64,000 nt of DNA, from NCBI RefSeq assembly GCF_016629525.1, contig NZ_AP024269.1, positions 1,116,001 to 1,180,000 on the forward strand, given 5' to 3'. The first letter of the stretch is position 1, and every line of letters starts with the position of its first letter. Position numbers and translations under genes: made by a program. Origin of the DNA: Kaistia sp. 32K. GTDB taxonomy: Bacteria > Pseudomonadota > Alphaproteobacteria > Rhizobiales > Kaistiaceae. Under the pieces are notes generated by a model, which searched no databases, had not been told where the DNA came from, and saw only the letters and a list, made by a program, of their open reading frames with translations. Below are positions 1-8,168 of the stretch, one piece after another.

Positions 1-158
1 GTCAGCGATGTCGGAATGACCCCGGCGGTGCTGGACATGTTCGAGGTCGTCTGGAACGACCCCAGGATCACCAGCATCACCGGAATGTTCATGAGCGCAA
101 CGGCGGCCCAGGCGACGCCGCTGAGGGATAGTCGGGAATACCAAGTCATGCGGTTCAT
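1..158 (-). CDS. Carbohydrate ABC transporter permease (MalG type), N-terminal part only
   Basis: The gene starts at an ATG on the minus strand at 158 and runs off the left edge, so only about 52 codons are visible. They encode a short basic cytoplasmic tail and a first membrane helix (residues about 12-36, rich in Val, Leu, Ala, Met), as in the second inner-membrane permease of CUT1-type sugar importers. Its ATG overlaps the stop of the preceding permease (ATGA), which implies translational coupling. Order on the minus strand is fucosidase, binding protein, permease, this permease. The EAA loop and any ATPase lie outside the window. Identity rests mainly on operon position. Confidence 0.8.
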   Translation of the reverse strand, partial: MNRMTWYSRLSLSGVAWAAVALMNIPVMLVILGSFQTTSNMSSTAGVIPTSL

Positions 159-1066
159 TTGGGCTGCCTCTGCTGGCGGAGGCTCATCACGATGAGGACC
201 ATCAGGACGACCAGGGTCATGATGGCGATGGCGGTGCCAAGGCCGACATTGGAGCGCTTGAACGTGTAGAGGTAGGAGAGCACGACGAGGTTCTGGGTCG
301 CATAGCCGGGCCCGCCCTGCGTCAGCAGCCACACCGTCTCGAAATCATTCACCGACCAGATCGCCATCATCAGGCTGAGAACGATCGAGACCGTCTTCAG
401 CTGAGGGAGCGTGACGTTGAAAAACGTCTGCACTCGATTGGCGCCGTCTATCGCCGCGGCTTCGTAGAGCGACCGGTCGATCGCCTGAAGTCCCGCCAGC
501 AGCGACAGCATGACGAACGGTATGCTGCGCCAGATCTTGATCACGATGACGGAGATGACGGCCCAGGTGTCGTCGCTCAGGAAGTAGACCGTGTTCTGCC
601 CGATGGCGCGCAGGAACAGGTTCGCGAGGGCGTCCTCGCTGCCGATCACCTGCCGCCAGCCCGCCACCGCGACCACCGAGGGGATGACCCACGGCATCAG
701 GAACAGCACGCGCAACAGGCCCCGAGCCGGCAGGGTTTTCTGCAGCAAGAGCGCGATGCCGAGGCCGAACACATAGCAGCCGGCGATGCTGGTAACGGCA
801 AAGATCGCCGTAAATCTCAGCGCGCTCAGGAACTCCCGGTTGGAGAAGAGGCTGACGTAGTTCGCCCAGCCGACGAAGCCGCTCGTCTTCATCAGCGAGC
901 CTTTCGTCATGCTCAGATACATGGCGGAGACGAGAGGGAAGGCGACCACGACCACCAGAAGGATCAGCGTCGGAAGCACATAGGGCCATCCTTCGCCGAT
1001 CCAGGTTTCAAACCAGGACCGGGCGCGCGGGCGCCTGGTCCTGTCACTGCGCACAACGGTCGACAT
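155..1066 (-). CDS. Carbohydrate ABC transporter permease (MalF/UgpA type)
   Basis: Inner-membrane permease of a CUT1 sugar importer, 303 residues. About six hydrophobic helices are visible, beginning near residue 30. The cytoplasmic EAA loop that contacts the ATPase is at about 202-221 (EAAAIDGANRVQTFF), followed by the usual late GGPGYAT segment. The start was taken at the ATG at 1066 because that codon overlaps the stop of the binding-protein gene (TAATG), while an in-frame upstream extension has no permease-like sequence. It works with the binding protein upstream and the second permease downstream; the companion ATPase is not in the window and could be a shared MsmK/UgpC-type protein. 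The fucosidase next door suggests cargo containing fucose or a fucoside. Confidence 0.93.
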   Translation of the reverse strand: MSTVVRSDRTRRPRARSWFETWIGEGWPYVLPTLILLVVVVAFPLVSAMYLSMTKGSLMKTSGFVGWANYVSLFSNREFLSALRFTAIFAVTSIAGCYVFGLGIALLLQKTLPARGLLRVLFLMPWVIPSVVAVAGWRQVIGSEDALANLFLRAIGQNTVYFLSDDTWAVISVIVIKIWRSIPFVMLSLLAGLQAIDRSLYEAAAIDGANRVQTFFNVTLPQLKTVSIVLSLMMAIWSVNDFETVWLLTQGGPGYATQNLVVLSYLYTFKRSNVGLGTAIAIMTLVVLMVLIVMSLRQQRQPK

Positions 1067-2340
1067 TACTGGCCGTTGACGATGGCTTCGAGGCGCTGCT
1101 GGGCAGCCGGGAGCAACTGATCGACCGGCTTGCCCTGCCAGATCTGCTGCACGGTCTTGGCGATGAAGCCGTCGCCTTCCACCGCGTTGAGTTCGGGGAA
1201 GGACTGCTTGGCCTTGTTGTAGATCGGCTTTGCCACCGGCAGATACTGGTCGGCATACATCGTGGTGATCGGGCTCTCGGTGAAGAACGGATCCTTGCGG
1301 ATCGAGGCCCGGACCGGCAGCATGCCGCCACCCGCCTTGGTCCATAGCGGGGTTTCGTTCTCCGACCACCAGCGGATGAAGGTCATCGCCTCCTTCGGGT
1401 GCTGCGTCTGGCTGTAGGCCATGATGCCGGCGTTCCATGCGGCCGTGCCCTTGTCGCCATGCGGCCCCGCAAGCGGCGGCAGGATGCCGATCTTTGCCTG
1501 CGTCTCGGCATCGGCGTTGGCCAGTAGCGATGGCCCCGAAAGGTAGAAGGCCGCCTTGCCGCTGATGAAGGCCTGGATCGCATGGTTGCCGTCGTAGCCC
1601 ACCGAAGCCCGGTCGACAGAGCCGTCCGCCTGTAGAGCCGCGAGAAACTCCACGGTCTCCCGATTTCGCTCGCTCAGGAGATCGGGCTTGCCATCCTCGT
1701 CGAAGAAGCCGCCGTCATTGTTCTGCAGAAGCGTGATCAGGATCTTGTCGTGATCCCCCGAGGACATGATGCCGTAGACGCCATCGCCGGTGACGGCTTT
1801 CGCCGCCTCTCGCAATTCCTGCCATGACGTCGGAGCCTGGATGTTGAATTTCTCGAGGATGTCCTTGCGATAGTACCAGCCCGCGAAGTCGACGGCCCAG
1901 GGCAGGGCGATGTAGTGCCCGTCGACATGATAGGTCTCGAGATTGGCCTCGGGGATGTCGGCCAGGCTGCCGTCCTTCCGCATTGCCTCGATGAGATCAT
2001 CGATGGGAAGGATGGCATCCTGGGAGTGGAAGTAGTTGGGCTGGAAGCTTGCTCCCGTCGAAACGTCGGGAGCGGAGCCCGAGGCGACGGCGGTCACGAA
2101 AGTCTCGAACCAGTTCGTCCACGGTACGATCGTCAGCTCCACCTTGATGTCGGGATGCTCGTTGTTGAACCGATCGACCAATTGCTGGGCGACGACCTGG
2201 TAGGAGGCATTGCCCCACTGAAGATCCCAGAAGCGCAGCGTAACGGGGGCTGCAATCGCCGGTGCGGATGAGAGCGTAGCCACGGCAAGCGCAAGCATTG
2301 CGGCGCCGTGCTGCAGGATAGTGCGACGTCGAAGGTTCAT
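1066..2340 (-). CDS. Sugar ABC transporter substrate-binding protein (family 1)
   Basis: Periplasmic solute-binding protein, 424 residues, which delivers a sugar or oligosaccharide to the two permeases downstream. The N-terminus MNLRRRTILQHG followed by a hydrophobic stretch and Ala-x-Ala near residue 30 is an export signal with a twin-arginine-like look. The mature part has the MalE/UgpB-type layout: an early RFWDLQWGN strand, PDVSTG, a central DFAGWYYRKDIL block and C-terminal helices. A strong ribosome site (GGAGGAG) ends 3 nt before the ATG. A 12-bp hairpin separates it from the upstream fucosidase gene, so the two may share a transcript at different levels. Substrate inferred from context only. 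Confidence 0.92.
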   Translation of the reverse strand: MNLRRRTILQHGAAMLALAVATLSSAPAIAAPVTLRFWDLQWGNASYQVVAQQLVDRFNNEHPDIKVELTIVPWTNWFETFVTAVASGSAPDVSTGASFQPNYFHSQDAILPIDDLIEAMRKDGSLADIPEANLETYHVDGHYIALPWAVDFAGWYYRKDILEKFNIQAPTSWQELREAAKAVTGDGVYGIMSSGDHDKILITLLQNNDGGFFDEDGKPDLLSERNRETVEFLAALQADGSVDRASVGYDGNHAIQAFISGKAAFYLSGPSLLANADAETQAKIGILPPLAGPHGDKGTAAWNAGIMAYSQTQHPKEAMTFIRWWSENETPLWTKAGGGMLPVRASIRKDPFFTESPITTMYADQYLPVAKPIYNKAKQSFPELNAVEGDGFIAKTVQQIWQGKPVDQLLPAAQQRLEAIVNGQ

Positions 2341-2405
2341 GGTCTCCTCCCATGTTGAACCGACACATCCGATTTTGCCTGGACCAGTTGTTGGATGGCC
2401 CAGCC

Positions 2406-2433
2406 GGCCGGGTCGCGCTTTCGCGACCCGGCC
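2406..2433 (-). terminator. Strong hairpin between fucosidase and binding-protein genes
   Basis: Perfect 12-bp inverted repeat (arms GGCCGGGTCGCG and CGCGACCCGGCC) around a 4-nt loop, beginning 11 nt after the fucosidase stop. There is no U-tract on the minus strand, so it looks more like an attenuator or mRNA-stability hairpin inside the operon than a full terminator. Confidence 0.55.
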
Positions 2434-2444
2434 GTCGTGCTTGA

Positions 2445-3815
2445 TCAGTCCTTCAGGAAGATCTCGATCACCGGAACAACTGCATCGGGTCGCTCATGCG
2501 GAAGCTCGAGCGTGACCATGCCGTCGTCGCGGAATTTCTCGATGTTGAGGTAGTTCCAGCCGAAATCGGCGATCTTGATGTCGCTGCCGTCGTGGAGGAA
2601 CTGCGCGTGCCGGATCTTCCCCTCGAGGCCTGGCAGGTGCACGTGGCGGAATGGCCAGGCAAAGAGGTGGACATAGAGGCGGTTGCCGTTCTGCGTCAGC
2701 CGCGCATCCGTCGGGGGATCGAACTGCGAGGGCCCGCAGCCGTAGATGCTTCGGCTATGCAGATCCATCCACTTCGCATAGACGTCGAGCTCCGCCATCG
2801 CGCGGTCGTTGAAGCGCCCGCGCGCGGTCGGGCCGATGCCGTACAGCATGTTCGACCCGACCGAGACCAGGTGGATCAGGGTCTGGACGATCTGGGCCGC
2901 TTCCTTCTCGTAGTTGAAGGCCCGTGCCGTCGACGAATAGGCCCACTGGTCGGAGAAGACGATGCAGGTTTCCTGCGGAATGGTCTGGGCGCTCATCTTC
3001 TTGCGCGACTGCGGAATGAACTGCTCCGGAGTATCGAAGTCCGGCAGGATCCCGCTTTCCTTGGGAAGTCCGAGGCGATTGTTGATCACCATGTCGGGCT
3101 GCAGTTCCCGGGCCAGCGCGTGGAGCTTCTCGCTTTCCCAGTCCTTGGCTCCCTTGCCCATCCAACGCTCGTGGATCACCTGGCCAGGCACCGGGATTTC
3201 GTAAGAGTAGTCGAACCACATCAGGTCGATCTTGCCGTAGTTCGTCAGGAGCTCGCGCACCTGGTTGCGCATGAACTCGGCGTAGATCGTCATGTCGCGC
3301 GTCTTGTTCATTTCCTCGATTTCGGCGAGGGGGCGCGGCGCCATCGGGGTCTTGGGGTCTTCGCGGGTCCGACACAGTGGATGGACGCTGTCGATCGGGA
3401 ATTGCTCGTGGTGCCAGTCGATCAGGGAATAGTAGAGCCCTACCTTGATCCCTTCTTTCCGCAGCGCGTCCACATAAGGCGCGATGACGTCGCGGCCGGC
3501 GGGCGAGTTCGTGATCTTGTAGTCGGAATAAGCGGTATCCCAGAGCGAGAAGCCATCATGATGCTTGGTGGCCAGGATCGCATAGCGAATGCCGGCCTGG
3601 CGCAGGAGCCGCGCCCACTCATACGGATCGTAGAGGTCGCCTTCGAAGACTGACTGATAGCGGTCGTAATCAGCGTAAGTATTGAGACCTCGCTGGAGCC
3701 CCCAGGAGGCCTCCTTGCCTGAATGCGAGTAGATACCCCAATGCAGGAAGACGCCGAAGCGGTCGTGGACGAACCACGCCTTGGGATCTGCATCGAGTGC
3801 TGCTGCGGTAGACAT
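2445..3815 (-). CDS. Alpha-L-fucosidase, glycoside hydrolase family 29
   Basis: Retaining exo-glycosidase that releases alpha-linked L-fucose, 456 residues. GH29 hallmarks are in order: HWGIYS at 25-30, the KHHDGF substrate-binding motif at 84-89, and the LMWFDY segment where Asp202 is the expected nucleophile. There is no signal peptide, so it should act in the cytoplasm on imported fucosides. The ATG at 3815 was chosen because the family-like sequence starts there and GGGAG lies 12 nt upstream; an in-frame ATG at 3902 would add 29 non-conserved residues through the operator region. It is the first gene of the minus-strand operon with the sugar importer and is divergent from a GntR regulator. 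The acid/base residue cannot be assigned by eye in this family. Confidence 0.93.
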   Translation of the reverse strand: MSTAAALDADPKAWFVHDRFGVFLHWGIYSHSGKEASWGLQRGLNTYADYDRYQSVFEGDLYDPYEWARLLRQAGIRYAILATKHHDGFSLWDTAYSDYKITNSPAGRDVIAPYVDALRKEGIKVGLYYSLIDWHHEQFPIDSVHPLCRTREDPKTPMAPRPLAEIEEMNKTRDMTIYAEFMRNQVRELLTNYGKIDLMWFDYSYEIPVPGQVIHERWMGKGAKDWESEKLHALARELQPDMVINNRLGLPKESGILPDFDTPEQFIPQSRKKMSAQTIPQETCIVFSDQWAYSSTARAFNYEKEAAQIVQTLIHLVSVGSNMLYGIGPTARGRFNDRAMAELDVYAKWMDLHSRSIYGCGPSQFDPPTDARLTQNGNRLYVHLFAWPFRHVHLPGLEGKIRHAQFLHDGSDIKIADFGWNYLNIEKFRDDGMVTLELPHERPDAVVPVIEIFLKD

Positions 3816-3845
3816 CTTAGGTGAGTGCTCCCTATTTCTGGTTTG

Positions 3846-3862
3846 TTGGTCTAGTGGTCCAA
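3846..3862. promoter_or_regulatory. Operator-like palindrome 1 (probable GntR site)
   Basis: TTGGTCTAGTGGTCCAA, an imperfect 17-bp palindrome with half-sites TTGGNC and GNCCAA around a 5-bp centre, 31 bp upstream of the fucosidase ATG. Its right half continues into GGTCCAACCA and then TTGATCATT, a string repeated with small changes at 4189-4213. Placement and symmetry suit autoregulated GntR repressors. Confidence 0.55.
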
Positions 3863-4178
3863 CCAGCAATTTGATCATTGTCCCCTTGATCTTGCCTGTC
3901 AAGGTTATGGATAGGGCCGATGTAGATCTCGTTCGTCTAGTTGGTAAGAATTATTGATCAATATCGGTGGTTCAGCATGGCGCGGTTGTTCGTTCCGTTG
4001 CGCGCGAAGCGAACAGATCCAAGAAATGATGCATGGCGCGATGTGTAAGCGGTCTATTCTCTGGAGAAGACCAGGCTTACGGTTTTTGCGTAGGAGAAAG
4101 TGGGCGCAGCGGGGACGATGTGCATCGAGGGACCTAACGTTTCGAAAGAAAAGTAAGTCAGCCGTCAGTCGCTTCAAG

Positions 4179-4195
4179 CTGGCCAACAGGTCCAG
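4179..4195. promoter_or_regulatory. Operator-like palindrome 2 (probable GntR site)
   Basis: CTGGCCAACAGGTCCAG, a 17-bp palindrome with the same (C/T)TGGNC-N5-GNCCA(A/G) layout as 3846-3862. It is followed, like the first, by a TTGATCATT tract (4200-4208). It lies about 140 bp upstream of the GntR start. The rest of the 520-bp divergent region (3816-4336) contains no convincing gene. Confidence 0.5.
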
Positions 4196-4336
4196 CCACT
4201 TGATCATTAGTCCTATTGAGGCATACTCGTCAATGATGAAACCGGGTAAGCTGCGTTTGCCTTGCTGGACAACGACAGGTCGCGCGACTAGCTTCAGACA
4301 AGGTGAACGAACAGCGCATCTAAGGCATTGAGATAA

Positions 4337-5074
4337 ATGAGTAATCCTCCTAAGGGTGAGGATATCGCCCATATGCGCCTGCCTCAACTTGAGACGACCC
4401 GCCTCTATCGTCGGATCGCCGAGCTTCTCGAGACGCGGATCGACCAAGGCCTGTTTCCGGTCGGAACATTCCTTCCGTCCGAACGCGAGCTCGCTGAACA
4501 GCTTGGCGTCAGCCGCACGTCGGTCCGCGAGGCCTTGATTGCGCTGGAGGTCACCGGGCGCGTCGACGTGCGTCAGGGGCATGGCGTCGAAGTGCTGGCC
4601 GGGAAACAGCGATCGGTTCGCCAATCCAGTGACCTAGACATCGGCCCAATCCAGATCCTCGAAGCGCGTCGTGTCATCGAGCCGCGGATCGCGGAGCTGG
4701 CGGCGGCCAACCACCGCAAAGAGAACCTCGATGCCATGCGAGCCGCGATGGCGCTCCAGGCGTCGGCTGCTTCGGCGACCGCGGAGAATTACCGCGAAGG
4801 CGACCGCGAGTTCCATCTCGAGATCGCTCGCGCCAGCGGCAATCCGGCCTATCAGGTCGTGGTCGACAAGCTGTGGGAGTATCGGACCAAGCCCCTGTTC
4901 GAGCGCTTCGAGAGGCTGCTGGTCGGACCGGATCGCCCGCGCGATACGGCTACCGAGCACGAGGCCATCTACGCGGCGATCGAGGCTGCGGATACCGCCG
5001 CGGCAGGCCGGGCGATGAAGCAGCACCTGGACGCCGTGCTCAGTGCCTTCATCAAGGGCTCCGCCGCCGACTAG
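4337..5074 (+). CDS. GntR-family transcriptional regulator, FadR/FCD subfamily
   Basis: DNA-binding repressor or activator, 245 residues, probably controlling the divergent fucosidase and sugar-importer operon. The winged helix-turn-helix is at about 26-90, with the recognition segment SERELAEQLGVSRTSVREAL at 48-67. The C-terminal all-helical FCD ligand-binding domain covers about 110-235 and includes the DREFHLEIARASGNP block with potential metal-binding His. Two starts are possible: the ATG at 4337 (AAGG 11 nt upstream) and one at 4373 (GAGG 11 nt upstream); the longer is given. Two matching palindromes in the intergenic region are the likely binding sites. Ligand unknown; a sugar or sugar acid of the fucose pathway is the natural guess. 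Confidence 0.92.
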   Translation: MSNPPKGEDIAHMRLPQLETTRLYRRIAELLETRIDQGLFPVGTFLPSERELAEQLGVSRTSVREALIALEVTGRVDVRQGHGVEVLAGKQRSVRQSSDLDIGPIQILEARRVIEPRIAELAAANHRKENLDAMRAAMALQASAASATAENYREGDREFHLEIARASGNPAYQVVVDKLWEYRTKPLFERFERLLVGPDRPRDTATEHEAIYAAIEAADTAAAGRAMKQHLDAVLSAFIKGSAAD

Positions 5075-5146
5075 GCCTTCCACGCGTGCTCGCGGGGAGG
5101 GGAGTAGCTGAGCTGCGCGTTGCGCCGCGCCGTCCCTGTCTCGCGT

Positions 5147-5944
5147 TCAGCGATTGCGCATGGCGCGGGAGAGGAAGCTGTGGGTGCGCTCCTGCTGCGG
5201 GTTGCGCAGGACGTCGCGCGGCGTTCCGTCCTCGAGAATCCTGCCGTCGGCCATAAAGATCACGCGATCGCCGACATCCTCGGCGAAAGCCATCTCGTGG
5301 GTGACGACTAGCATGGTCATGCCGTCCTTGCCGAGCTCGCGCATGACCTTCAGGACTTCATCGACCAGCTCCGGGTCGAGCGCCGAGGTGACCTCGTCGA
5401 ACAGCATCAGTTTCGGCTTCATGGCGAGCGCGCGCGCGATTGCAACGCGCTGCTGCTGGCCACCGGAAAGCTGGCTGGGATAGTGGCCGGCGCGTTCGGC
5501 GAGACCGACGCGTTCGAGCAGGGCCATCGCCATGTCGCGGATCTCGGCCTTCGAGCCGCGACGGTGGGCGAGCGGCGCCTCGCAGACATTCTGCAGCGCC
5601 GTCATGTTGGGGAACAGATTGAAATGCTGGAACACCATGCCGACCTGGGCGCGCTGCTGGCGCAACAGCCGCGCCGATACGCGGGCCGGATCGTCGCTGC
5701 CGATCTGCTCGCCATTGATGCGGATGGCGCTGCCGGCATCCGGCGTCTCGAGATAGTTGACGCAGCGCAAAAGCGTCGACTTGCCCGAGCCCGAGGCGCC
5801 GATGAGGGAGACCACCTGTCCAGGCTCGACCCTCAAGTCGATCCCCTTCAAGACCATCTGCTCGCCCCAGGATTTGCGCAGATTGACGATCTCGAGCATG
5901 AAACGGCTGCGGTTGGCGGAAGCGTTGGGGTCGATGGAATCCAT
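5147..5944 (-). CDS. Polar amino-acid ABC transporter ATP-binding protein
   Basis: ATPase subunit of an HisP/GlnQ-type importer, 265 residues from the ATG at 5944. Walker [10 protein letters not shown] is at 49-57, the signature [15 protein letters not shown] begins at about 159, and Walker B ends in LMLFDE at 179-184 with the catalytic Glu. The switch His is in VVTHEM. An in-frame TTG at 5968 overlaps the stop of the permease gene (TTGA) and is an alternative start adding eight residues; the ATG has AAGAGA 7 nt upstream. It is the last gene of a four-gene minus-strand operon: binding protein, permease, permease, ATPase. Confidence 0.93.
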   Translation of the reverse strand: MDSIDPNASANRSRFMLEIVNLRKSWGEQMVLKGIDLRVEPGQVVSLIGASGSGKSTLLRCVNYLETPDAGSAIRINGEQIGSDDPARVSARLLRQQRAQVGMVFQHFNLFPNMTALQNVCEAPLAHRRGSKAEIRDMAMALLERVGLAERAGHYPSQLSGGQQQRVAIARALAMKPKLMLFDEVTSALDPELVDEVLKVMRELGKDGMTMLVVTHEMAFAEDVGDRVIFMADGRILEDGTPRDVLRNPQQERTHSFLSRAMRNR

Positions 5945-5964
5945 CAGCGTGTCTCTTGTCGTGC

Positions 5965-6618
5965 TCAAGGAAGGCTCACGCGGCGCTGAACCCAGGCCTG
6001 AAGCAGGGCAAGCAGCGAGCTCAGGGCGAGATAGGCGACGGCGGCAAAGGCGAGGAACTCCACCGACCGATAGGTCTCGGTGATCTTGGCCATGCTTTCG
6101 GCGGTGAGTTCGTTGACCGCGACGATCGAGGCAATCGAGGTGGCCTTCATCGTCACGATGGCGCGGGTGAAATAGGGCGCGCAGAGCACGGGTAGCGATT
6201 GCGGCACGAGGATGCGGCGGGTGAAACGCCAGGGCGACAGGCCGAGCGCCTCGGCCGCCTCATACTGGCCCCGGGGCACCGCCATCAGCGCGCCACGAAA
6301 ATCTTCCGACAGATAGGCGGTGGTGACGAGGGTCAGGCCGATCATCGCCGCGACGAACGGGGGCACGAAGACGCCGAGCGCCGGCAGGCCGTAGAAAGTG
6401 AAGAAGAGGATGACCAGCAGCGGCAGCGAACGGATGACGTTGACATAGGTCGCGCCCGCCGTCCGCAGCAGCCTGTTGCGGGAGAGGCGCGCCAGCGCCA
6501 CCAGGAGCGCGAGCGGCGTGCAAAGCCCCATGATCGCCAGGAACAGCCAGATCGTCGTCTCGACGCCCTTGATCAGGGGATCGATGTTGTCGAGCAGGAT
6601 GGCGGTGTCGAAATTCAT
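5965..6618 (-). CDS. Polar amino-acid ABC transporter permease (HisM/GlnP type)
   Basis: Inner-membrane subunit, 217 residues, with the typical layout of the HisMQ family: an N-terminal helix followed by [30 protein letters not shown], then an EAA-like loop [20 protein letters not shown] that contacts the ATPase, and a last helix near the C-terminus. The ATG at 6618 overlaps the stop of the upstream permease gene by ATGA, so translation is coupled. The longer in-frame stretch running back to 7347 is antisense-like and was not used. It pairs with the permease at 6615-7289 as a heterodimeric channel. Confidence 0.93.
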   Translation of the reverse strand: MNFDTAILLDNIDPLIKGVETTIWLFLAIMGLCTPLALLVALARLSRNRLLRTAGATYVNVIRSLPLLVILFFTFYGLPALGVFVPPFVAAMIGLTLVTTAYLSEDFRGALMAVPRGQYEAAEALGLSPWRFTRRILVPQSLPVLCAPYFTRAIVTMKATSIASIVAVNELTAESMAKITETYRSVEFLAFAAVAYLALSSLLALLQAWVQRRVSLP

Positions 6619-7289
6619 GCCGCGCGCCTCCGGGCTTGGCCCCAGTGCCGTTCGCACCACGTCTGAATGGCGATCAGAACCGCGTCGATCAGGCCGTAGA
6701 TGACCGCGACGCCGATCAGGATCTCGAAGGGCCGATTGGTCGCCACGATCGCCTGATTGGCCCGGGTGACGAGCTCCATAACGCCGATCGAACCGGCAAG
6801 CGCGGTGCTCTTCACGATGTCGGTCGCATTGGAGATGTAGGGCGGCACGATGACGGTCATGGCCTGCGGCAGGATGATGCGGCGCAGCGCCCGAAACGGC
6901 GGAAGGCCCATCGCCGCGATCGCTTCGTGCTGGCCGCGCGGCACCGCGCGCAGGCCAGCGGCGACGATCTCCGCGCAGATGAACGTGTTGTAGAGCGTGA
7001 AGCCGAAGATCGCGGCCGGCAGCGGATCGAGCCGCCAGTCGAAGGCGATCGGCAGGATGTAATAAGCGCCGAAAAGGATGATCAGCGGCGGCACGCCCCG
7101 TGCCAGCCAGCTGAGGCAGGCAACGGCGAGCCGCAGCCACCGGTTTTTCGCCGTGAGGGCGAGACCCGCCACCAGCGCCAGGGGCGCGCTGATGGCGAGC
7201 ACCGACACGATCAACGCAAGCGTCAGCCAGAAACCTTCCAGAATGTAGGGACCACGGTGCAACCAGACTGAAAGGTCCAAGGCGATCAC
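6615..7289 (-). CDS. Polar amino-acid ABC transporter permease (HisQ type)
   Basis: Second inner-membrane subunit, 224 residues, starting at GTG (7289) 9 nt after the binding-protein stop, with a purine-rich GGAAAGA just upstream. The family pattern is clear: a WLTLALIVSVLAISAPLAL first helix, ARGVPPLIILFGAYYILP, and the EAA-like loop GQHEAIAAMGLPPFRALRRI. It overlaps the next permease by 4 nt. Together they form the channel for a polar amino acid or a related small molecule. The hydantoin-type racemase downstream on the other strand hints at hydantoins or D/L amino acids as cargo, but nothing in the permease shows this. Confidence 0.93.
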   Translation of the reverse strand: MIALDLSVWLHRGPYILEGFWLTLALIVSVLAISAPLALVAGLALTAKNRWLRLAVACLSWLARGVPPLIILFGAYYILPIAFDWRLDPLPAAIFGFTLYNTFICAEIVAAGLRAVPRGQHEAIAAMGLPPFRALRRIILPQAMTVIVPPYISNATDIVKSTALAGSIGVMELVTRANQAIVATNRPFEILIGVAVIYGLIDAVLIAIQTWCERHWGQARRRAA

Positions 7290-7298
7290 TCTTTCCGA

Positions 7299-8168
7299 TC
7301 AGTAGGCTAGCTTGCTCAGCAGACCGGACGTATCCGGCACGCCCCATTTCTCGTTGATGGCCTTCATCGTGCCGTCGGAGCGATATCGGGCGATCAGGAA
7401 ATTGACGGCGTTGAGCAGATCGGCCTCGCGGTGATTGACGCAGAAGCTGGCGACGCCGACCGAGGTGGGCTCGGGCAGGATCGTGAACTTGTCACCATCG
7501 GGACCTTCCATGGCGGCGGCGGCGATGTGCAGGCCGGTGCCGTACACGTCCATCTGCTTGTTGAGCAGCGCCAGACGGGCTTCGCTGATGCCCGGCAGAG
7601 AAAGGACGCCGTCCGGGGAGGCGTTGAGCTTGGTCAGAAGGCTCTGGAGTTCGACTTCGCCCTTCACGCCGCCGAGCTTCTTGCCGGCCATGTCGGCATA
7701 GGACTGGATGCCCGAATCCTTGCGCACCATCGCGACGTTGACCTGAACCTGGATGGGACGGGTCAGGAAGAAGTCCTGCGAGGACAGGCGCGCATTCGTC
7801 CAGAGCGCGCCTTCACAGCCGAGGTCGAAGCGGTTGGCGACGAGACCCGGAATGACGCCCGGCCACTCGACCTTGGCGAATTCAGGCTTGAGGCCGAGAT
7901 CGTCCGCCATCTTGGTCCAGAGGTCGATGAGGGCGCCCTGAAGTTCGCCATTGTCGCCGACGAAGGATTCCTTCTCGGTCTGCCCGCTGGTGGCGATCAC
8001 GATCTTGCCCGGCTCGATTAGGTTCTTGAGTGGCCAGGGCTTCGGCGCGTCGAGGCTGACCTTCATGCTCGACAGGTCGATGCTGTCGGCTGATGCCGGC
8101 ACCGCGGCAACGACGAGGCAGGCCGCCATGGCGAGGCCTGCGATGGTGGATTTCGAACGGGTCTTCAT
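7299..8168 (-). CDS. Polar amino-acid ABC transporter substrate-binding protein
   Basis: Periplasmic binding protein of family 3, 289 residues. Signal peptide MKTRSKSTIAGLAMAACLVVAAVPASA with cleavage after Ala27. The mature protein has family-3 features: IATSGQTEKESFVGDNGELQGALIDLWTK near the N-terminus, a central LGGVKGEVELQSL hinge segment, and a final lobe ending in INEKWGVPD. First gene of the importer operon. The 700 bp upstream are gene-poor and AT-rich near 8300-8350, where the promoter is expected. Substrate not determinable by eye. Confidence 0.93.
   Translation of the reverse strand: MKTRSKSTIAGLAMAACLVVAAVPASADSIDLSSMKVSLDAPKPWPLKNLIEPGKIVIATSGQTEKESFVGDNGELQGALIDLWTKMADDLGLKPEFAKVEWPGVIPGLVANRFDLGCEGALWTNARLSSQDFFLTRPIQVQVNVAMVRKDSGIQSYADMAGKKLGGVKGEVELQSLLTKLNASPDGVLSLPGISEARLALLNKQMDVYGTGLHIAAAAMEGPDGDKFTILPEPTSVGVASFCVNHREADLLNAVNFLIARYRSDGTMKAINEKWGVPDTSGLLSKLAY

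Noticed and set aside
2406..2433. Full Rho-independent terminator
   Set aside because: A strong stem is present but there is no run of T on the coding strand and the next gene belongs to the same apparent operon.
2496..3653. Long plus-strand open frame opposite the fucosidase
   Set aside because: It is antisense to a clear GH29 gene; its product has no family features and its codon pattern is that of a complement of a GC-rich gene.
3905..4624. Open frames on both strands in the fucosidase/GntR intergenic region
   Set aside because: Products are unlike any family, contain operator-like repeats, and one runs into the GntR gene in the opposite direction.
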